This document shows positions 48,301 through 60,826 of a DNA stretch of 64,000 nucleotides, piece after piece. The notes below the pieces were generated by a model that saw nothing but the letters and a program-made list of their open reading frames with translations, was not told where the DNA came from and ran no database searches. Made by a program: the position numbers and the translations under genes. Every line of letters begins with the position of its first letter. The first letter of the stretch is position 1. Source of the DNA: Scleroderma bovista (Eukaryota; Basidiomycota; Agaricomycetes; Boletales; Sclerodermataceae). The stretch spans positions 1 to 64,000 of the forward strand of contig JAYMGJ010000023.1 in NCBI GenBank assembly GCA_037178675.1, given 5' to 3'.

Positions 48301-49508
48301 CTGATGAATGGGAGTGCGTAGTAGTGATATAGCTATCGAGTTAAATGCAACAGTCCGGGACTCTGAGCGACTGTATTTTCCTTTTCTTCTCGTGGTGACA
48401 TTGGCTGATATTGCGTTCAGTCGCCCAGGATGTAGCCTGACCCAATGGATATTGGGAGCGCTATAGTATTTCGGTTAGACTGATGGTTAGACTGACGATG
48501 GCATGGTCAGGCAACTAATCTTTGTGTGGCGCCAATCTCTTCTTCTCCAGGGCCTTTCGATGTCAGTGTGAAGCCACATTCGATCTTCACGCTGCTTTTT
48601 GTATTTTACATCTGCCGACGGAGACGGCATCGCTAGTCCCCGCTATTCGACGATATCAGATCTGAGGTCTTCTTTTCGGCAAAGCAGTAATCAAATACTT
48701 TTATCACTCAACACTACTTTCAACCTCGTTCCATGACGGAAATCTGGTAGAGGGTAGCAATATTGCAAATATCCCTGCAGGGTATAACGGTAAGTTGTAG
48801 GTATTTGCATTTCTGTGCGAAATGACGCCATGCAGCAGGGGAACGTTCCAGATCTGCACAATGACTGGAGCCGAATGTCGTGAGGACGATCTTCGAGTCG
48901 GTGCATTCAATGGATCTGTACGGCGTAGCCGAGATGCAGCGGCACGATGCTGCAGAGGGGCTTCTCGACAGTCTTGGTTGGATGATATGGTACACGTTTG
49001 GCGATCATATCTCACACAGCCTAGATATCGTAGACAATATGAAGTCCCGAAGCACTTGAATAGGACGAAATCATAACTGATCTGAGTCTCATAGTTGTGC
49101 ATTATCTGAGAACTACTAGAAGCGATACTTGACGCATGCAGATAACGAAATGCAAATCGAACAAATGCTCGTCAACAACAGACGAGTCTCCGCCCGTTCG
49201 ATTGATCGCAGTGCCGAATCGTGAACTCTCCCAAGAAGCGGTCCCTCATTCGCGAAACATGAAAACAAGGCCGGCATCGCATATGACAAGAATCCAGTAC
49301 ATGTTGCCGCGAACATGACGCCTGAACTGAAGCAGGCCCATCACGCCCAGAGACTCTCGGATCACAGAGCGCTGCACTTCGATTCAACTTAGAGCTGCGG
49401 ACTCATGATGTCGTTGTCTCAAGGTGCATTTTACAACGTGGTATAGTGATACAGAAGCCCTGAGAACATCGTGAAGGTATACGCAGCGGCATCGTCGCTG
49501 CCTCATCT
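48301..49508. other. Intergenic region, nothing recognised
   Basis: Short frames only; the longest is 132 codons on the minus strand (49102-48704) without family resemblance. Contains the 3' flank of the sugar transporter at its right end. Confidence 0.5.
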
Positions 49509-52216
49509 TCACGTAGAAAGTAGTGCCTTGGATGGAAGGCCGAGATTACGACAGATTGCTTCCAGATGTTGCATCTCCTTCTCGCTCGTGTTGTCGCCAA
49601 AGGCGGCGTCCATCTCTTCGAGTGTCTAAAAGACGATGTCAGTTAAACTGTCGGAACGAATCGAGGAGTTGCTTACCCTGCCTTTCGTTTCGGGATAGAG
49701 AAGGACTGAGGGTTGGTTTAGATTGCTGATACCTGACATGGTTACATGATGAATCACGTACGTGCGGAGAAGAATGCCAGGACAGAGAATGCAGCGAAGA
49801 AAAAGTAAGTTCCGCCGTGGCCAATGTGCGCAAGCATCCGAGGTGTCACCAAGCCAATGACGCTGTGGGCTGGGTCAGTGATTGTGTCAAGTTATGAGAG
49901 AAAAGAAATACAAATTCGACATCCAGGTACACGACGTTGTAATTGAGATACCAGTGGACCTGAGGTGGAGAGGGAAGACCTCGCTAGGAAGCACTGCATA
50001 AAAAGTATCAGAACTATACACAGAGTAACGATCAAGTGTATTTTCATACCCCACCCGATAGGTGCCCACGAATATGCGAAGTTAATGCCGTAGATATACA
50101 CGAAAGCTAGTAAAAATAAATCGTGATGTACAACATACGACCTGCAAATACACCCACCAATAGCAGTGTGACCAGCCGCCGCGTGTGCTGGCCAGTCATT
50201 ACCAAAGGCCGCGACAAGTGAGCCAACAATGAGGAGCGCGAAGCAACAACCGAGGGCACCAGACATCAAGAGTGGGCGTCTTCCAACGGTATCGAGCAGC
50301 ATTACGGCAGGAAGAGTGCTCAAGAACTGAAAAATAGTCATATTACAGCTAGAACATGAGGGTAAAGTGGACATACGTTCATAATTCCGTAAACACCAGT
50401 TGCAAGTAATGATGTTGTGTTGGGATTGAGTCCCAACTGCCCAAAAACTAAGCGGATTAGTCTGCTATCACACATAGACTTGAAAATGCTCACTTGTAGG
50501 TGCATAATAGATGATGGCCTAGCAAAGCTTCAAGGTCAACATTAGTCAGTCAAGTTACACCATTCTCACATTGATACCCTAATAAGCAGACGGTCAAATC
50601 CCGAGACTGCGGATAATCAAAGGACTGCACCATAAATTGTTGGTAAAACATCGTTAGACACCCAACGGCCAACCGCTTGAACTTGGGCCGCGTCGCGACG
50701 AGAGTAATGTAATTATTGATCAAACGTTGGAACCTGGACGCATTCGGATGTGCAATGTCCACGATTTCACGGGAATACTGAATTTCTGCCTTGATTTCCA
50801 AGAACTCGTAATGGACAGCGGGGTCATCAACTGGCTTGCGACGGAGGGCCGAGAGCGTCTGCAGAGCCTGCTCCTCATGACCTTTTTCCATCAACCAACG
50901 TGGAGAGTACGGCATGAATGCCATCCCGATCCCGAGGAACTAGACAATTTGGTGAATACAAAGAAACTGCAGAGAGGGAGACCACAGACCAAAGCTGGAA
51001 GTATCTGGACGCCGACAGGAACTCTCCATGACGCTTCAGTTTGACCAGTGCAGCCGCTGGCAGGAACGTCAGTATAAGGATTGAAGGTGGGACTGCCGTT
51101 CAAGAGGGGCCCTGTATACGGAACATCTGGTGCACAGCGGGTTCCACCGATGTGTGATGTGCCATATGCAATCCAGTCTAATTAGTATTTGACATGAAAA
51201 TCAGAATGGGAACCGGAATCTTCAAAACACGAGAGACTTACAACTCACGAGAATCTGAATTGGAGAAATGTGTCAAAGTCCAAAAACAGGAACCACGACC
51301 CAGAACTTACACCAAAGGTAATCGAGAGCTGTTGCAAGGCCACAAGAGCTCCCCGGATGTTGACACTTGATATTTCAGCCAGGTACATAGGAACGACATG
51401 TGTGAGGGCCCCTACAGAGAGGCCAGCAATGGCTCGACCGATGAAGAGATGATCTATCGTTTCATCAATGTTTGCTAATGGGAAAAAAAAATAGAACGAA
51501 CTTTCCACAGTTGCGCCAGTCTGCAAAGCGCTACCGATTAAGAACACTACAACATTTGCCATTATATTGCGCTTGCGTCCAATCTGAAATAATCGTTAAA
51601 ATCAATTGACGGGAGAGCCTAGTTAAGGTATACATACCTTATCACAGATAGGACCGTTCAAAAGAGAGCCGAACCAAGCAGCTGAAGACTGGATTAGTAG
51701 AATACAGCGCGCGAAGTGGGTGAGTTAACTCAGAAGCAGGGTCGACACGAACCAACCCTTGACGATGTTCAGTCAGGTTGTGCAGCAACTAGACGCGGAA
51801 GTAACTGACCTTGAGGGTGGTGTCCATGTAGATTTTAGGGAATGCTGCGCCAAAGGACTCGATGGCGAGGACGTTGCTTACGACGCCCTGATCATAACCA
51901 AAGAGCTAAGACACGTCACATGTGAGCGGACAACCGTTGGAGAAAAATATACAAGTACTCACAAAGCCTCCTAGCGACGCAAAGCATGTGACACCGAGCC
52001 TGCATCGAAAACAAATGCACTGGTCAGGAAGGCTAACGGGAAACACCCTAGATCGCAAAAACCGAGTCCAACTTACACGAATAGGTTGTCGAACAAACCT
52101 CTAAAGCCGGCGCGGCCTTCCATCTCGGCAAGATGGAGGGTAGGGTGTTCGTCATGAACGACATCGCGTTTCTCCTTCCCTTCGCTGTTCAACGAAGCCT
52201 TGGTGCTCTGCATCAT
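49509..52216 (-). CDS. MFS sugar transporter
   Basis: Twelve-helix plasma membrane permease of the sugar porter family, probably H+-coupled uptake of a hexose or related sugar. Start ATG at 52216 (MMQSTKASLNSEGKEKRDVV). Short exons spell LGVTCFASLGGF, joined to LFGYDQGVVSNVLAIESFGA; GRAIAGLSVGALTHVVPMYL and AEISSVNIRG; PYSPRWLMEKGHEEQALQTL; LLDTVGRRPLLMSG; YSWAPIGW then PSEVFPLHLRSTGIS; and YPETKGRTLEEMDAAFGDN near the end. All sugar-porter signatures are present, so it is likely functional. The substrate cannot be read from sequence. More than ten introns of about 50 nt. No sugar-metabolism gene next to it. Confidence 0.94.
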
Positions 52217-52606
52217 TTTGAAGTGTCAGTTGGGAGTGGAACCTGCGTATGTCATGATGGGCGGGCACATTTTATAAGTCTGATCTCATCGAAGAACAGC
52301 CGATCAGAAAACATCACAACTGCGAGGTTTCGCCGAGTTGGTTATTCTTGTATAAAGGAAGTGGAGTCTTATTCCGCCCAAGATCCGCAAATCTGTTGTG
52401 GAGAGATTAAGAGACACATCTGGTTGAGTCATAGACCACTGCACAGGTCACCTTGTGTGAGGATTTCATGTTTACTATCGCTTACCACACATCACTGAAA
52501 CCGCAAGAGTACTGGTAGATGGCTACACACTTCTTTGTAGAGCTGCCGAAACAGCAGGCCGAAGTTCCTCAAGTCACACTGGACCACAGAAAGGTACCTA
52601 CTTTTA

Positions 52607-52622
52607 CAGAGCTTTAGCTCTG
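52607..52622. repeat. Small perfect hairpin
   Basis: CAGAGC, TTTA, GCTCTG: a 6-bp perfect stem with a 4-nt loop, lying 29 bp from a larger hairpin. Confidence 0.6.
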
Positions 52623-52651
52623 CAACCTAGTGTGATGCGAGAGAGATACGT

Positions 52652-52717
52652 CCGCGAGACGGAAGCGGAAGCTTGGCTCGCCCCTACCTAGCTAAAGCTT
52701 CTGCTTCCGCCCCGCGG
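52652..52717. repeat. Imperfect 23-bp inverted repeat (hairpin)
   Basis: Arms 52652-52674 and 52695-52717 pair at 20 of 23 positions by my count, around a 20-nt loop. Arm sequence core is CGGAAGCGGAAGCTT against AAGCTTCTGCTTCCG. It is GC-rich relative to its flanks. It could be a small transposon relic or an RNA structure in the RPS7 3' flank. Confidence 0.75.
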
Positions 52718-52878
52718 AGCTATTCACTCGTGGCACTCGCGCAGTGAGCCTGGATAAAACTGGTCATCACTGATATGTCTTTCAGATTTGGTCGGTATAG
52801 TCGTCATGCGGCATGGCCATATATTTTGGTTGGATGCAGTATAATGACATGATGCGATAAGACAACCTATCCGTATAT

Positions 52879-53574
52879 CTACTCCTGGGGAGGGAACTCG
52901 AAAACTACATCTTTGCCAGTCAAACGCCGGTATACAGATGAAAATGAATCCAGCTTGTACTCTAGCGACGTGGCATCTTTCGGGTCGAGAAATCTGTCCA
53001 ACCAGTCAGCCCACTGCATTTGGTCACTAATGAGTTCGCGACGCCTACACTTTTAAGAGTTTGGAGCCATCAGTGGCAACCCGCGTTCTCTTTCCGGTGA
53101 TATCGGTAGGGAAGACCAGGTCTTCGAGTATCTTCTCGTGAACATTTGTAAGTGTGCGGGAGCGGGGTCTCTTTTGCTTAGTGCGCGAGTTACGGGTGGG
53201 TCTGCTGAGCATCCGGCGCTGAGCGACGAAAACGACATGTCTGTCGGAGAACTTCTTCTCCAACTCCCGGGTAAGCCTTGCGAGAGCCCGCATATTGATA
53301 TCAACATCAAGTGCAGTTTAGTCTAGACTTACCTCTGCTGAACCTTGCGGTAAGCCTTTACTTGGGGAACGGGAACGAACACAACAATAGCTTTCTTTCC
53401 ACCACGTACGTCCACCTCACGAGCGGCGGATATTTGCAGGGGGCGTAGTTCAGCCTTCAGCTCCGGGACATTATTCTCCAGGTCAAGCAAAGCCTGGGCA
53501 ACACTGGTCTCCGTCTCATCCGGAGAAGTGCTCGGAGCATTGGCAGTACGCAGGATCTTGGTGGCGATAGACAT
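52879..53574 (-). CDS. RPS7: 40S ribosomal protein eS7
   Basis: Small-subunit ribosomal protein. Exons 53574-53333, 53276-53049 and 52993-52879 give 194 residues in exact phase, close to the family's usual length. Blocks: [20 protein letters not shown], then [60 protein letters not shown] and [17 protein letters not shown]. The final exon starts [20 protein letters not shown] and ends FEFPPQE. Introns of about 55 nt with GTAAGT and GTAGGC donors. Start chosen at MSIATKILR, which opens the conserved block. Confidence 0.97.
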
Positions 53575-53886
53575 GTTCGAAAGGTTGAAGCCTGTCGAGA
53601 GTTGTCCCATCAGCATCCAAGCCAAAGCTACCCCATCCATCTCAAAGAGAGCTTTCCACCCAAATTCCAAACTTCCAATCGCCCCAATCGCATCACCCCA
53701 TCAAATTTTACAAGGTAACATGGCATTATGTGTACTCACCGAGCTTGTTGTTCTCGTTGATGTCTTTGCGCGATGAATCTTGCTGTCGACGATCGTCTTA
53801 CTCTTTGCACCAAGCACGACCAAACTAATAATATTTACACAAAATCCTAAGGAATATTTATTTATTTATTGATATCATAGTCTCCC
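53575..53886. promoter_or_regulatory. RPS7 upstream region / MDM31 3' flank
   Basis: 312 bp separating two minus-strand genes; an AT-rich stretch with ATTTATTTATTTATTGATA lies at 53855-53875, likely 3' UTR or polyadenylation signal of MDM31. The RPS7 5' UTR may contain an intron, since ribosomal protein genes often have one; not resolvable here. Confidence 0.4.
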
Positions 53887-56388
53887 CTACGGACCAGGAA
53901 CTAGAACATCGTACGGCCGGTCCCCGTTTGCGTAGTACAGATCCCTGACTTGGGCAGTCATGGGATCTATCATGTTCCTCACTGCTGACAACATCGCGCT
54001 CGCTGTCATCTGCAGACTCCACATTCCGACCACTCTTACGCGCCGGTTCATATTGACCTGAGTAACGTGGTTCGCCAAAGCATCGTAAACCTGGAAAGTG
54101 AATCCCCATAATTTCAGTTGTAGTGCTCCCACTTTGCACGTCGACAAACCTTTTGAGATATTTCATCCATTAAACCAGCTAGGAACAGATCATGATAATC
54201 AGATTTAAACATCGCAGAGGATTGTGCTTACTCTCCCACATCTAGGTTAGGATAGTGTGAGGATGGGTTCAACTAAGAAGAAAGAACGGAACACTAACTG
54301 TCCATGCGCCATCAAAGTCCGACAAATCCTTCACAACCCTACAGTGAATGGGAACAAGAGTATGATGAGCACTACATACAATATTGAGGGATCAGCTTGT
54401 AACTGTAATGTCATAATTACTACTCACTTCATAAATGCCACGATAGGCCTGATCAGAGCATTGTTGACATAGGACAAGTCCGGAGTAAACAACGGTACTG
54501 AGGCCTTCAAGTCGCGGAACCGTAAATCTATATCGATCACAACCGTAGTGTTATCAAAGTTCTCTTCGTTCTCGGTCAAAGGAGCGCTGAGAGGAGGTTT
54601 TGCAAGCTCCCTTTGGCCAGGAATACGATCGATATTAAGTGACGCGGTCGCGGCCGTGGTAATGACATCTGCCAGCTCCCCAAGAATGATATTCAACGGA
54701 AATTCATCCTGAGGGCCGCGAGGGAACTTGATATCCAAAACAGCATCGACTTTTCCAGAAGTAATCCAAGACAGAGGTCCACCTGGAGCAGTTGTGGAGT
54801 TTTGCAAATGATCTACATTGACGCCATCTATACGAATCCTGGACTGCTCAAGTAAACCATGTTGCACAAGCCGGTGAGAATGACACCACCTCACTTACCA
54901 TTCGGGACCATTGTCCGTCTTTAAGGTCTTGTTCAGTCGTCCGCCCAATGCTCTGCGGTTTGTGTAGACTGAAAAGGCAGTTGTCGAATTGTCCAACCAC
55001 ATTTTCCGCAGACAAGAAGTCGTAAAAGAGGAATTGCTTCCTCAGTGTCCGGATGTCAGCGCGAAAGATAGACGAAGTATACGGCCGGAATTCCCCCGGC
55101 TGATAAACGGTGACAAGGACGTCCTCGAGTTGAAGTGATTGCAATTCGAAGTCTCCCGGACGAGCGGGATGGCGGAAGGCCGCTGGGTCAAGGGGATTTT
55201 CTGGGTCCCAACGAACAGAACGACGATCTGCAGGGGCATATCAACACTCCTGTTATTACCAGTGTTATGTTTCCTACCTATCACACCACGCACGCCTTTG
55301 ACCACTGCATCTTCGACAAGTCCCTTTCCGTCAAACCAGCGTCGCAGAGATAGCGTAACATCGATCGAGTCGACGTTCAAATCAAACATGGTGTAATTTA
55401 AATCATCTTCTGCATGGCATGGAAGGATTTCTTCTTCTTCCTCTCCAGGGTCGTTGTATGCAGGGTGACTGCTAACGTCGTACCCGACTGCTGCTCTGTG
55501 GCCGAGAGGTTTTCTTGCAGGGGGAGTCACTTGAGGGCGTCGAGAAATATATACATTCTTGAATGATATTCGCGAGTCCTTCCACTTTGGTACAATAGCC
55601 GACTCGAAGATGACGGTGGCACCAGTTTCACCTGTCAGGTAATTAGAGATACCCCGTGCAACATATTCTAATAAACGATGTAAGTTCATCTCTGCTTCCT
55701 ATTTCAAAAGTAAATCACCTTGCAAGCGCAAGCTATTGGCGGTAGCAAAGATAACAGAAAAAAAGGTGGTTCTGGATGAAATTAGTCAATGAATGGGGGT
55801 AAGAGACTGACGGACATACGTGCCAATGAAAATCCAAAGTGTCTGACTCATGAGGAACCAGGTAATGAATGCAGAGATGTCATCTGCATTGAACCGACGA
55901 AACGACCTGATAGTAAACCATTTGAAGTGGATGTGCAACCGTTGCCAGAAACCATCCGCGACCTTGAGGAAATCATCCTTCGTAGGACGGTGCAGATGCG
56001 AAAGTGATTCAGCTAATCTGCGATAGAGCCTTGAATGGTTTTCCCAGTTCAATGGCGGCGGCGGCGGCTCGATCTCTGAGCTGCCATGCTCCGAACTAGT
56101 AGAACGACCATGCTGTGGCTCGTGCTTGACCTTTGAATGATTCAGGCGCACAAATATCCTGCATCTGTATGGGGAGCCTGCATCCTCCAACACATGAAGC
56201 CGTACGTCCCGAGAACTAGTTTTTGTATTGACAGGGGGAGCTGTCTGTTGTTTGAAGAAGAGGCGAATAGTGCTGTAACGATCGAAATTTGGCTGAAGCA
56301 CGCCACGACTTGAGTGTCGAAGGATTGCGCTTCGATGGCTCAGGAGCCGGACACCGGGGCCTTTGAGAACAAGTGACGAGCCCATCAT
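53887..56388 (-). CDS. MDM31: Mitochondrial distribution and morphology protein Mdm31
   Basis: Inner mitochondrial membrane protein of the Mdm31/Mdm32 family, required for normal mitochondrial shape and mtDNA nucleoid positioning. The ATG at 56388 opens a likely targeting sequence (MMGSSLVLKGPGVRLLSHRS). Then come NWENHSRLYRRLAESLSHLH, a membrane segment around DISAFITWFLMSQTLWIFIG, and YVARGISNYLTGETGATVIF followed by SAIVPKWKDSRISFKNVYIS, the core family signature. The end is HVTQVNMNRRVRVVGMWSLQ, joined after a phase-0 intron. A longer in-frame start at 56475 exists, but an acceptor-like TTTTCAG lies between them, so the upstream part may be 5' UTR. It starts only 45-132 bp beyond the MIP1 stop. 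Several introns of 50-60 nt. Confidence 0.9.
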
Positions 56389-56519
56389 GGACAAGTTCTG
56401 AAAACACAGAACAATTTTGCGCATACATAGATTCCCACCGTTCCCTTTACACATAGCAATGCGAGCGGTCGTCATTAAAATTGCTCAAGTCGCTATGTAC
56501 ACGAACTTAAACGTATCAC

Positions 56520-59500
56520 TTATGGATGAGCCTCGCTATGTAAACCCGCCTGTAGCACTTCTTGAACCGCTTCCCAGTCGATTTGGCCAAGAAATGGGAG
56601 AGTCTGTTGCTCGCGTCGCCGACGTTTCGTTTTTCCGTTTTTATTGATTCCAGTTTTCTTACCAGCAACCTGTCCTGCTTGCTGTGCGAGATACTTGACC
56701 TCAGCAAGTTCGCCCGTCGCTTGAGCGCGCAGGAAGGCAGCACTGCTTGCTCGGTGCCTGAGACAGTCGGCAGGTTGATATCCGCTTAGACTGCTGCTCG
56801 CATGGTTGGATGTGTCATGGAACATCGTTCTGCCATCCTTCCACAACGATCCCCCGTTAGTCTTCTCCAGGATGCTGACAATATTCAAACACTCTCCGGG
56901 CGGTATCGGTGTAGGATGTGAGGGTGTGATGCAAGGCATATCCACTTCCTTGCGCAAGACGTGATCGATGTCGACGGCCGAGAAAAATGCTACGCTCTGC
57001 GGCAGATCGTCCATTCCTAACTTGAACGCAAATAGGCTACGCGTCCATAGATTCGCAATCTGCAGCGCGAGCGCGGTGCGGTAACGATCCTCCGCGGTTG
57101 TGAGATAGCGAAGCTCATCATGGACAGAGATGAGGTACCGCGCGTTGATATCGTATTTAGCAATGAGATGAGTCATCGCGACAATGAGGAGATGTAGATA
57201 GTCCACCCCTGATGATTGAACAACCCAGTTAATACGTGATGTCATGAAGTCAGAACCGAATTCATCTGGAAGGTTCTCCTTCGACAATGCAGCAGTAATT
57301 CCGCAACCCAGGGCAGGCGTCTGAGGACGGTCCGACAGCGCGATTTCCTCCAGCTTGTTGAAGACAAAGCTTTCCGTTCCACCGTACCAAAATTTCCGCC
57401 CGAAGAGATCAGATCGGTACGTATTTTTGCCTTTTGTAGTAGCATACAAGTTTTCTGCAAGCTTTTGCGCTTCCTCGGGGGCCATGCTCGCATTGGACTG
57501 GAGCAGGAGTAGAATAGCGTGTCGCATACCTGCACCGTAGATACGAGAGTAGTTGAAGACCTTTGCCTGATCTCGCGATATGCCAAGTATACTGGCCGTC
57601 TTGGAGTGCAAGTCGGTGCCAGCGGCCTTTGTCCCCTCGAGCGTCATCCACCCAAGTGCCGTCGCGCCATGTAAACCGAACTGCGCATCTCCCATACAAC
57701 TAGAAATCCAAAGTTCCTCGGAGTCGACATCCGCACCCACGATTGCGTAGTCCCTGGGTGCTCGTACCATGGCCTTTAGCTCAGAACCGACTCTGTTTTT
57801 CTTCGCATTGCTTGCAGTGAGCCATGTTTTCTCTATAGCACGTCGCGTCACAGTGCCCATCGTGATAACTTGTGGGAGGATCATGCCCCACTTAGACGGT
57901 GAGTCAGACGAGTCAGAAGGTTGTGTACCCCCATCTTCTATCTGCATGTTGACCTTGTCATCTTGCCAGACAACCATCTGATTCAGAATGCGATCCCGTG
58001 CACTGATCCAGTAGCTGCACTGCGCATTCATATCCAATGCCTCGTTCGCTTCACCTCCTGGGCTCGTTAGCGTTCCGTCCTGGGCATACTTCATAAAAGT
58101 TTTCCCCAGTGGACTGCCTACGTTAGCTTTCTCTCCATCTTTATGGGGGAGCTTGTAAAAGAGGTAATCTCCTCGAACCATCTCCATCAATGCTTGATCA
58201 GCATTATCAAAAAAGTCGAGAGGCGACAAGCGAGTGGAAAATTGAGCATCCTTGCGCACACGGAACGTCCACCCGTGCTCGCGCGAATAGAAAAGTGGCC
58301 AGCCCAGCCATGATAGCTGTAGGAGGATCGGGGCTATGCGATTGCGTACAGTGATATCGACGGTACCAGGCAGCGCGTTCTTCTTGGGTCTCGCAAGATC
58401 CCAATACCACTTTGGCCAGTATACCTTGGCCTTCGGATCTTTTATCGGCGGAGACATGGCCGGTTGGTCCATGGTTTCAGATGCCGAGACGAGACGCCAG
58501 TCTAATTGGCGAAGAGAAGGGTCATCTTGGTAATCTTTGCAATCCACGAGTGACTTCGCAAGGGCAATGATGCGTTCTTCCAGTTCCAAATCATGCCTTC
58601 CACTGGATATATCAAGAGCCAACGAAATGTCGGAGGCATACAATCGGTTGTTCTTCAGGTTTGGTATGCCATGGGTGCTCGACAGGATCGTGAGGATCTT
58701 CTTTTTCCCCGCAGTGGGTAGGCGGCAAAGTATGCCATTCTGGACATAGTGCCATTTGTCCTGCACGGTATATTGGAGTGGATGGCCATCGAAGGTCATC
58801 TTGAGTAAAAGTGGAAGTATACGGTTGATAGTGCTGGGGTAGAGAGGACTGTTCTTGAGAAGGTCTCGGAACCATGCAGGCTGAAGGATCTTGGAGTTGG
58901 GCTGCTGCTGAGGCGGCGAATCAAGTTTCTAACGTTTAGTCAGAAATAAATTCCGAAAGATTCTAGGTGCAGACATGCCTGGTCGTCAGCCAAGATTCCT
59001 CGGGATTTACCTGCGGCTTTCGGCGTCCAGTCAAGTTGCGCTAACCATGGACTGTCTTTCCATGAAGCATCCTCTACCATTTCTTTTGCTTGCTGTGCGA
59101 GGTTCACCAGACGCTTCTTGACTCTTGACTCCAGCTCATGATAAGTCCGTTCCGCATGATTCAGGTACGCCTCCCAGGATTCGTTTACAGTGAGAAAACT
59201 GGATCCCATGGTGAGCACGCCAGCAAAGGAAACAGGGTTGGGACATCGCTCAAAAAAGGAGGGTAGAACCTGTGAAAAAACCTTGTGCGTGACGTGCACG
59301 TCATTTGCACAGTAGTTCAAAAAGTCGTGAATACTGTCAAGTATTTCAGAGGGGGTTGCCTTCAAAAACTCCTCACGTATTTCCTTGTCGACGTCAATAT
59401 TGCAATAGAGCTTGGCAACGTCTGCGAGGGAGTTGGCAGATGTCAAGTCCTCCCAAGATTTCTTTGACTCTTCTTGTTCCATATCGAAATCTTCCGATTG

Positions 59501-60638
59501 GAGCTGTGCGAGGCCCTCCTCTAACTCTTTACGAAGACGGAGAAGGTCCGTGCGCCGAGTTTCATCTGGTTCCCGCTCATACTGGGATTCCGCGTTCTGC
59601 AACATCCCGATAACCATTTCGACCGCCTCCATATGTCGCTCACGCTTCTCCGCTTTCGACTTGCGGTGTTTCATCCACGCAGGACGTTGGTGGGAAGAGA
59701 TACCTTTCACGGCAACATGGAGAGCCATTGTGTCAAGAAAGCGCGTTTTCGTGCCTCTCAAATTATACTCTTCCAAAATACGTTGCCTGTCATATGAGAC
59801 GTTGTGTCCGACGACAATACGTGGGGCCTCCGCCGGTCCTAGAGGGACTAGATGTTGTGCTTCAATGGACTCCCTCAATAGCCATGGTGATATCCAAGTA
59901 TACCAAGCGGTATTGGAGGCGGCGCAGGCAATGACGGGATAGGGATGGTAGGAGGGCATTGTTTCGACATCGAATACAAGGATTTCTTCTGGCTTTCCGT
60001 CGTGTTGCGGAAAATCGACATATTCACTATAACTCGATCCGTCAGAATGGAAGTAATACTTCGTCCAGCCGGATTGCACATCCCAGTAGTCTGGTCTCGG
60101 AGGAAGGTCGGATACAGCAAGTTGCTGTGCGAGGGGAAGCCAAGGATGGGAAGCTCGTAATCCGATGTTGTAGAAATGCTCGTCAATGTCGGCACCTTGC
60201 AGAGGAGGAAGTGTGAAACCAGTATCTGGTAAAACGGACCCCTGTTTAGGGTTCAAGCCATGCATCTCTAGATGTTCCTGCGCAATCTGCACGAATGCAG
60301 ATTCGGGTGGAGGAAAAGAAACATTCTGAAATATCTGCGCATGTAGCTTGCGCGAAAGCATCTGCACGCCAAGTTGGTTTCGTTTCGCTAGACATTTGAA
60401 AATTTTTGTCAGAGACACAGAATGAATAGGTGTTAGGAAGGGGCACACCATGCTCCGAGGGCTGATATTCAGCTTGCCTGAAGCCTTTCTCTTTTCTTCC
60501 GTTAGAGGCTACGGCGGTCTGTGAGGTTGCATTCCTCGACCGTTGTTTGCGTCCTTCGGTGGGTGCGAGTGACGTTGAGGTGGTGAATAATCGACAAGCC
60601 AGACCATAAGTCGGAGTCCTTCTCAGTGGGCTCAGCAT
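56520..60638 (-). CDS. MIP1: Mitochondrial DNA polymerase gamma
   Basis: Family A polymerase replicating mtDNA. Exons 60638-60449, 60387-58979 and 58928-56520 give 1335 residues in exact phase. The N-terminus (MLSPLRRTPTYGLACRLFTT) is a basic targeting presequence. The 3'-5' exonuclease has ExoI FDVETMPSYHPYPVIA and a VGHNVSYDRQRILEEY block. Polymerase motif A is VGADVDSEELWISSCMGDA, motif B is KVFNYSRIYGAG and motif C is VHDELRYL, all complete. The C-terminus is Lys/Arg-rich (GKKTGINKNGKTKRRRREQQ). The second intron (58929-58978) needs a GC donor (CAG|GCATGT). Nearby GT donors give a stop or the wrong frame. MDM31, another mitochondrial gene, follows closely on the same strand. Confidence 0.96.
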
Positions 60639-60826
60639 GCGCTCACAAGGGACATGACCTCAAAACGAAGGGATAAATGTCGAATGTTTTCGGGATATTG
60701 ACTCGGTGTAGAAGTTGGAAAAAAATTAACGTACACTTTGTGTACCAGTGACCGGTACCTTACGAAGTTTACAAATAATACGATAATACAAAACATTGTC
60801 AATGAATGGGCAGGTATGACCATCCT

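Larger units (their letters stand above)
52217..52878. other. Intergenic region between RPS7 3' end and sugar transporter promoter
   Basis: Holds the sugar transporter promoter (left part) and the RPS7 3' flank (right part). The notable content is a cluster of inverted repeats at about 52607-52717, listed separately. No coding sequence recognised. Confidence 0.55.
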
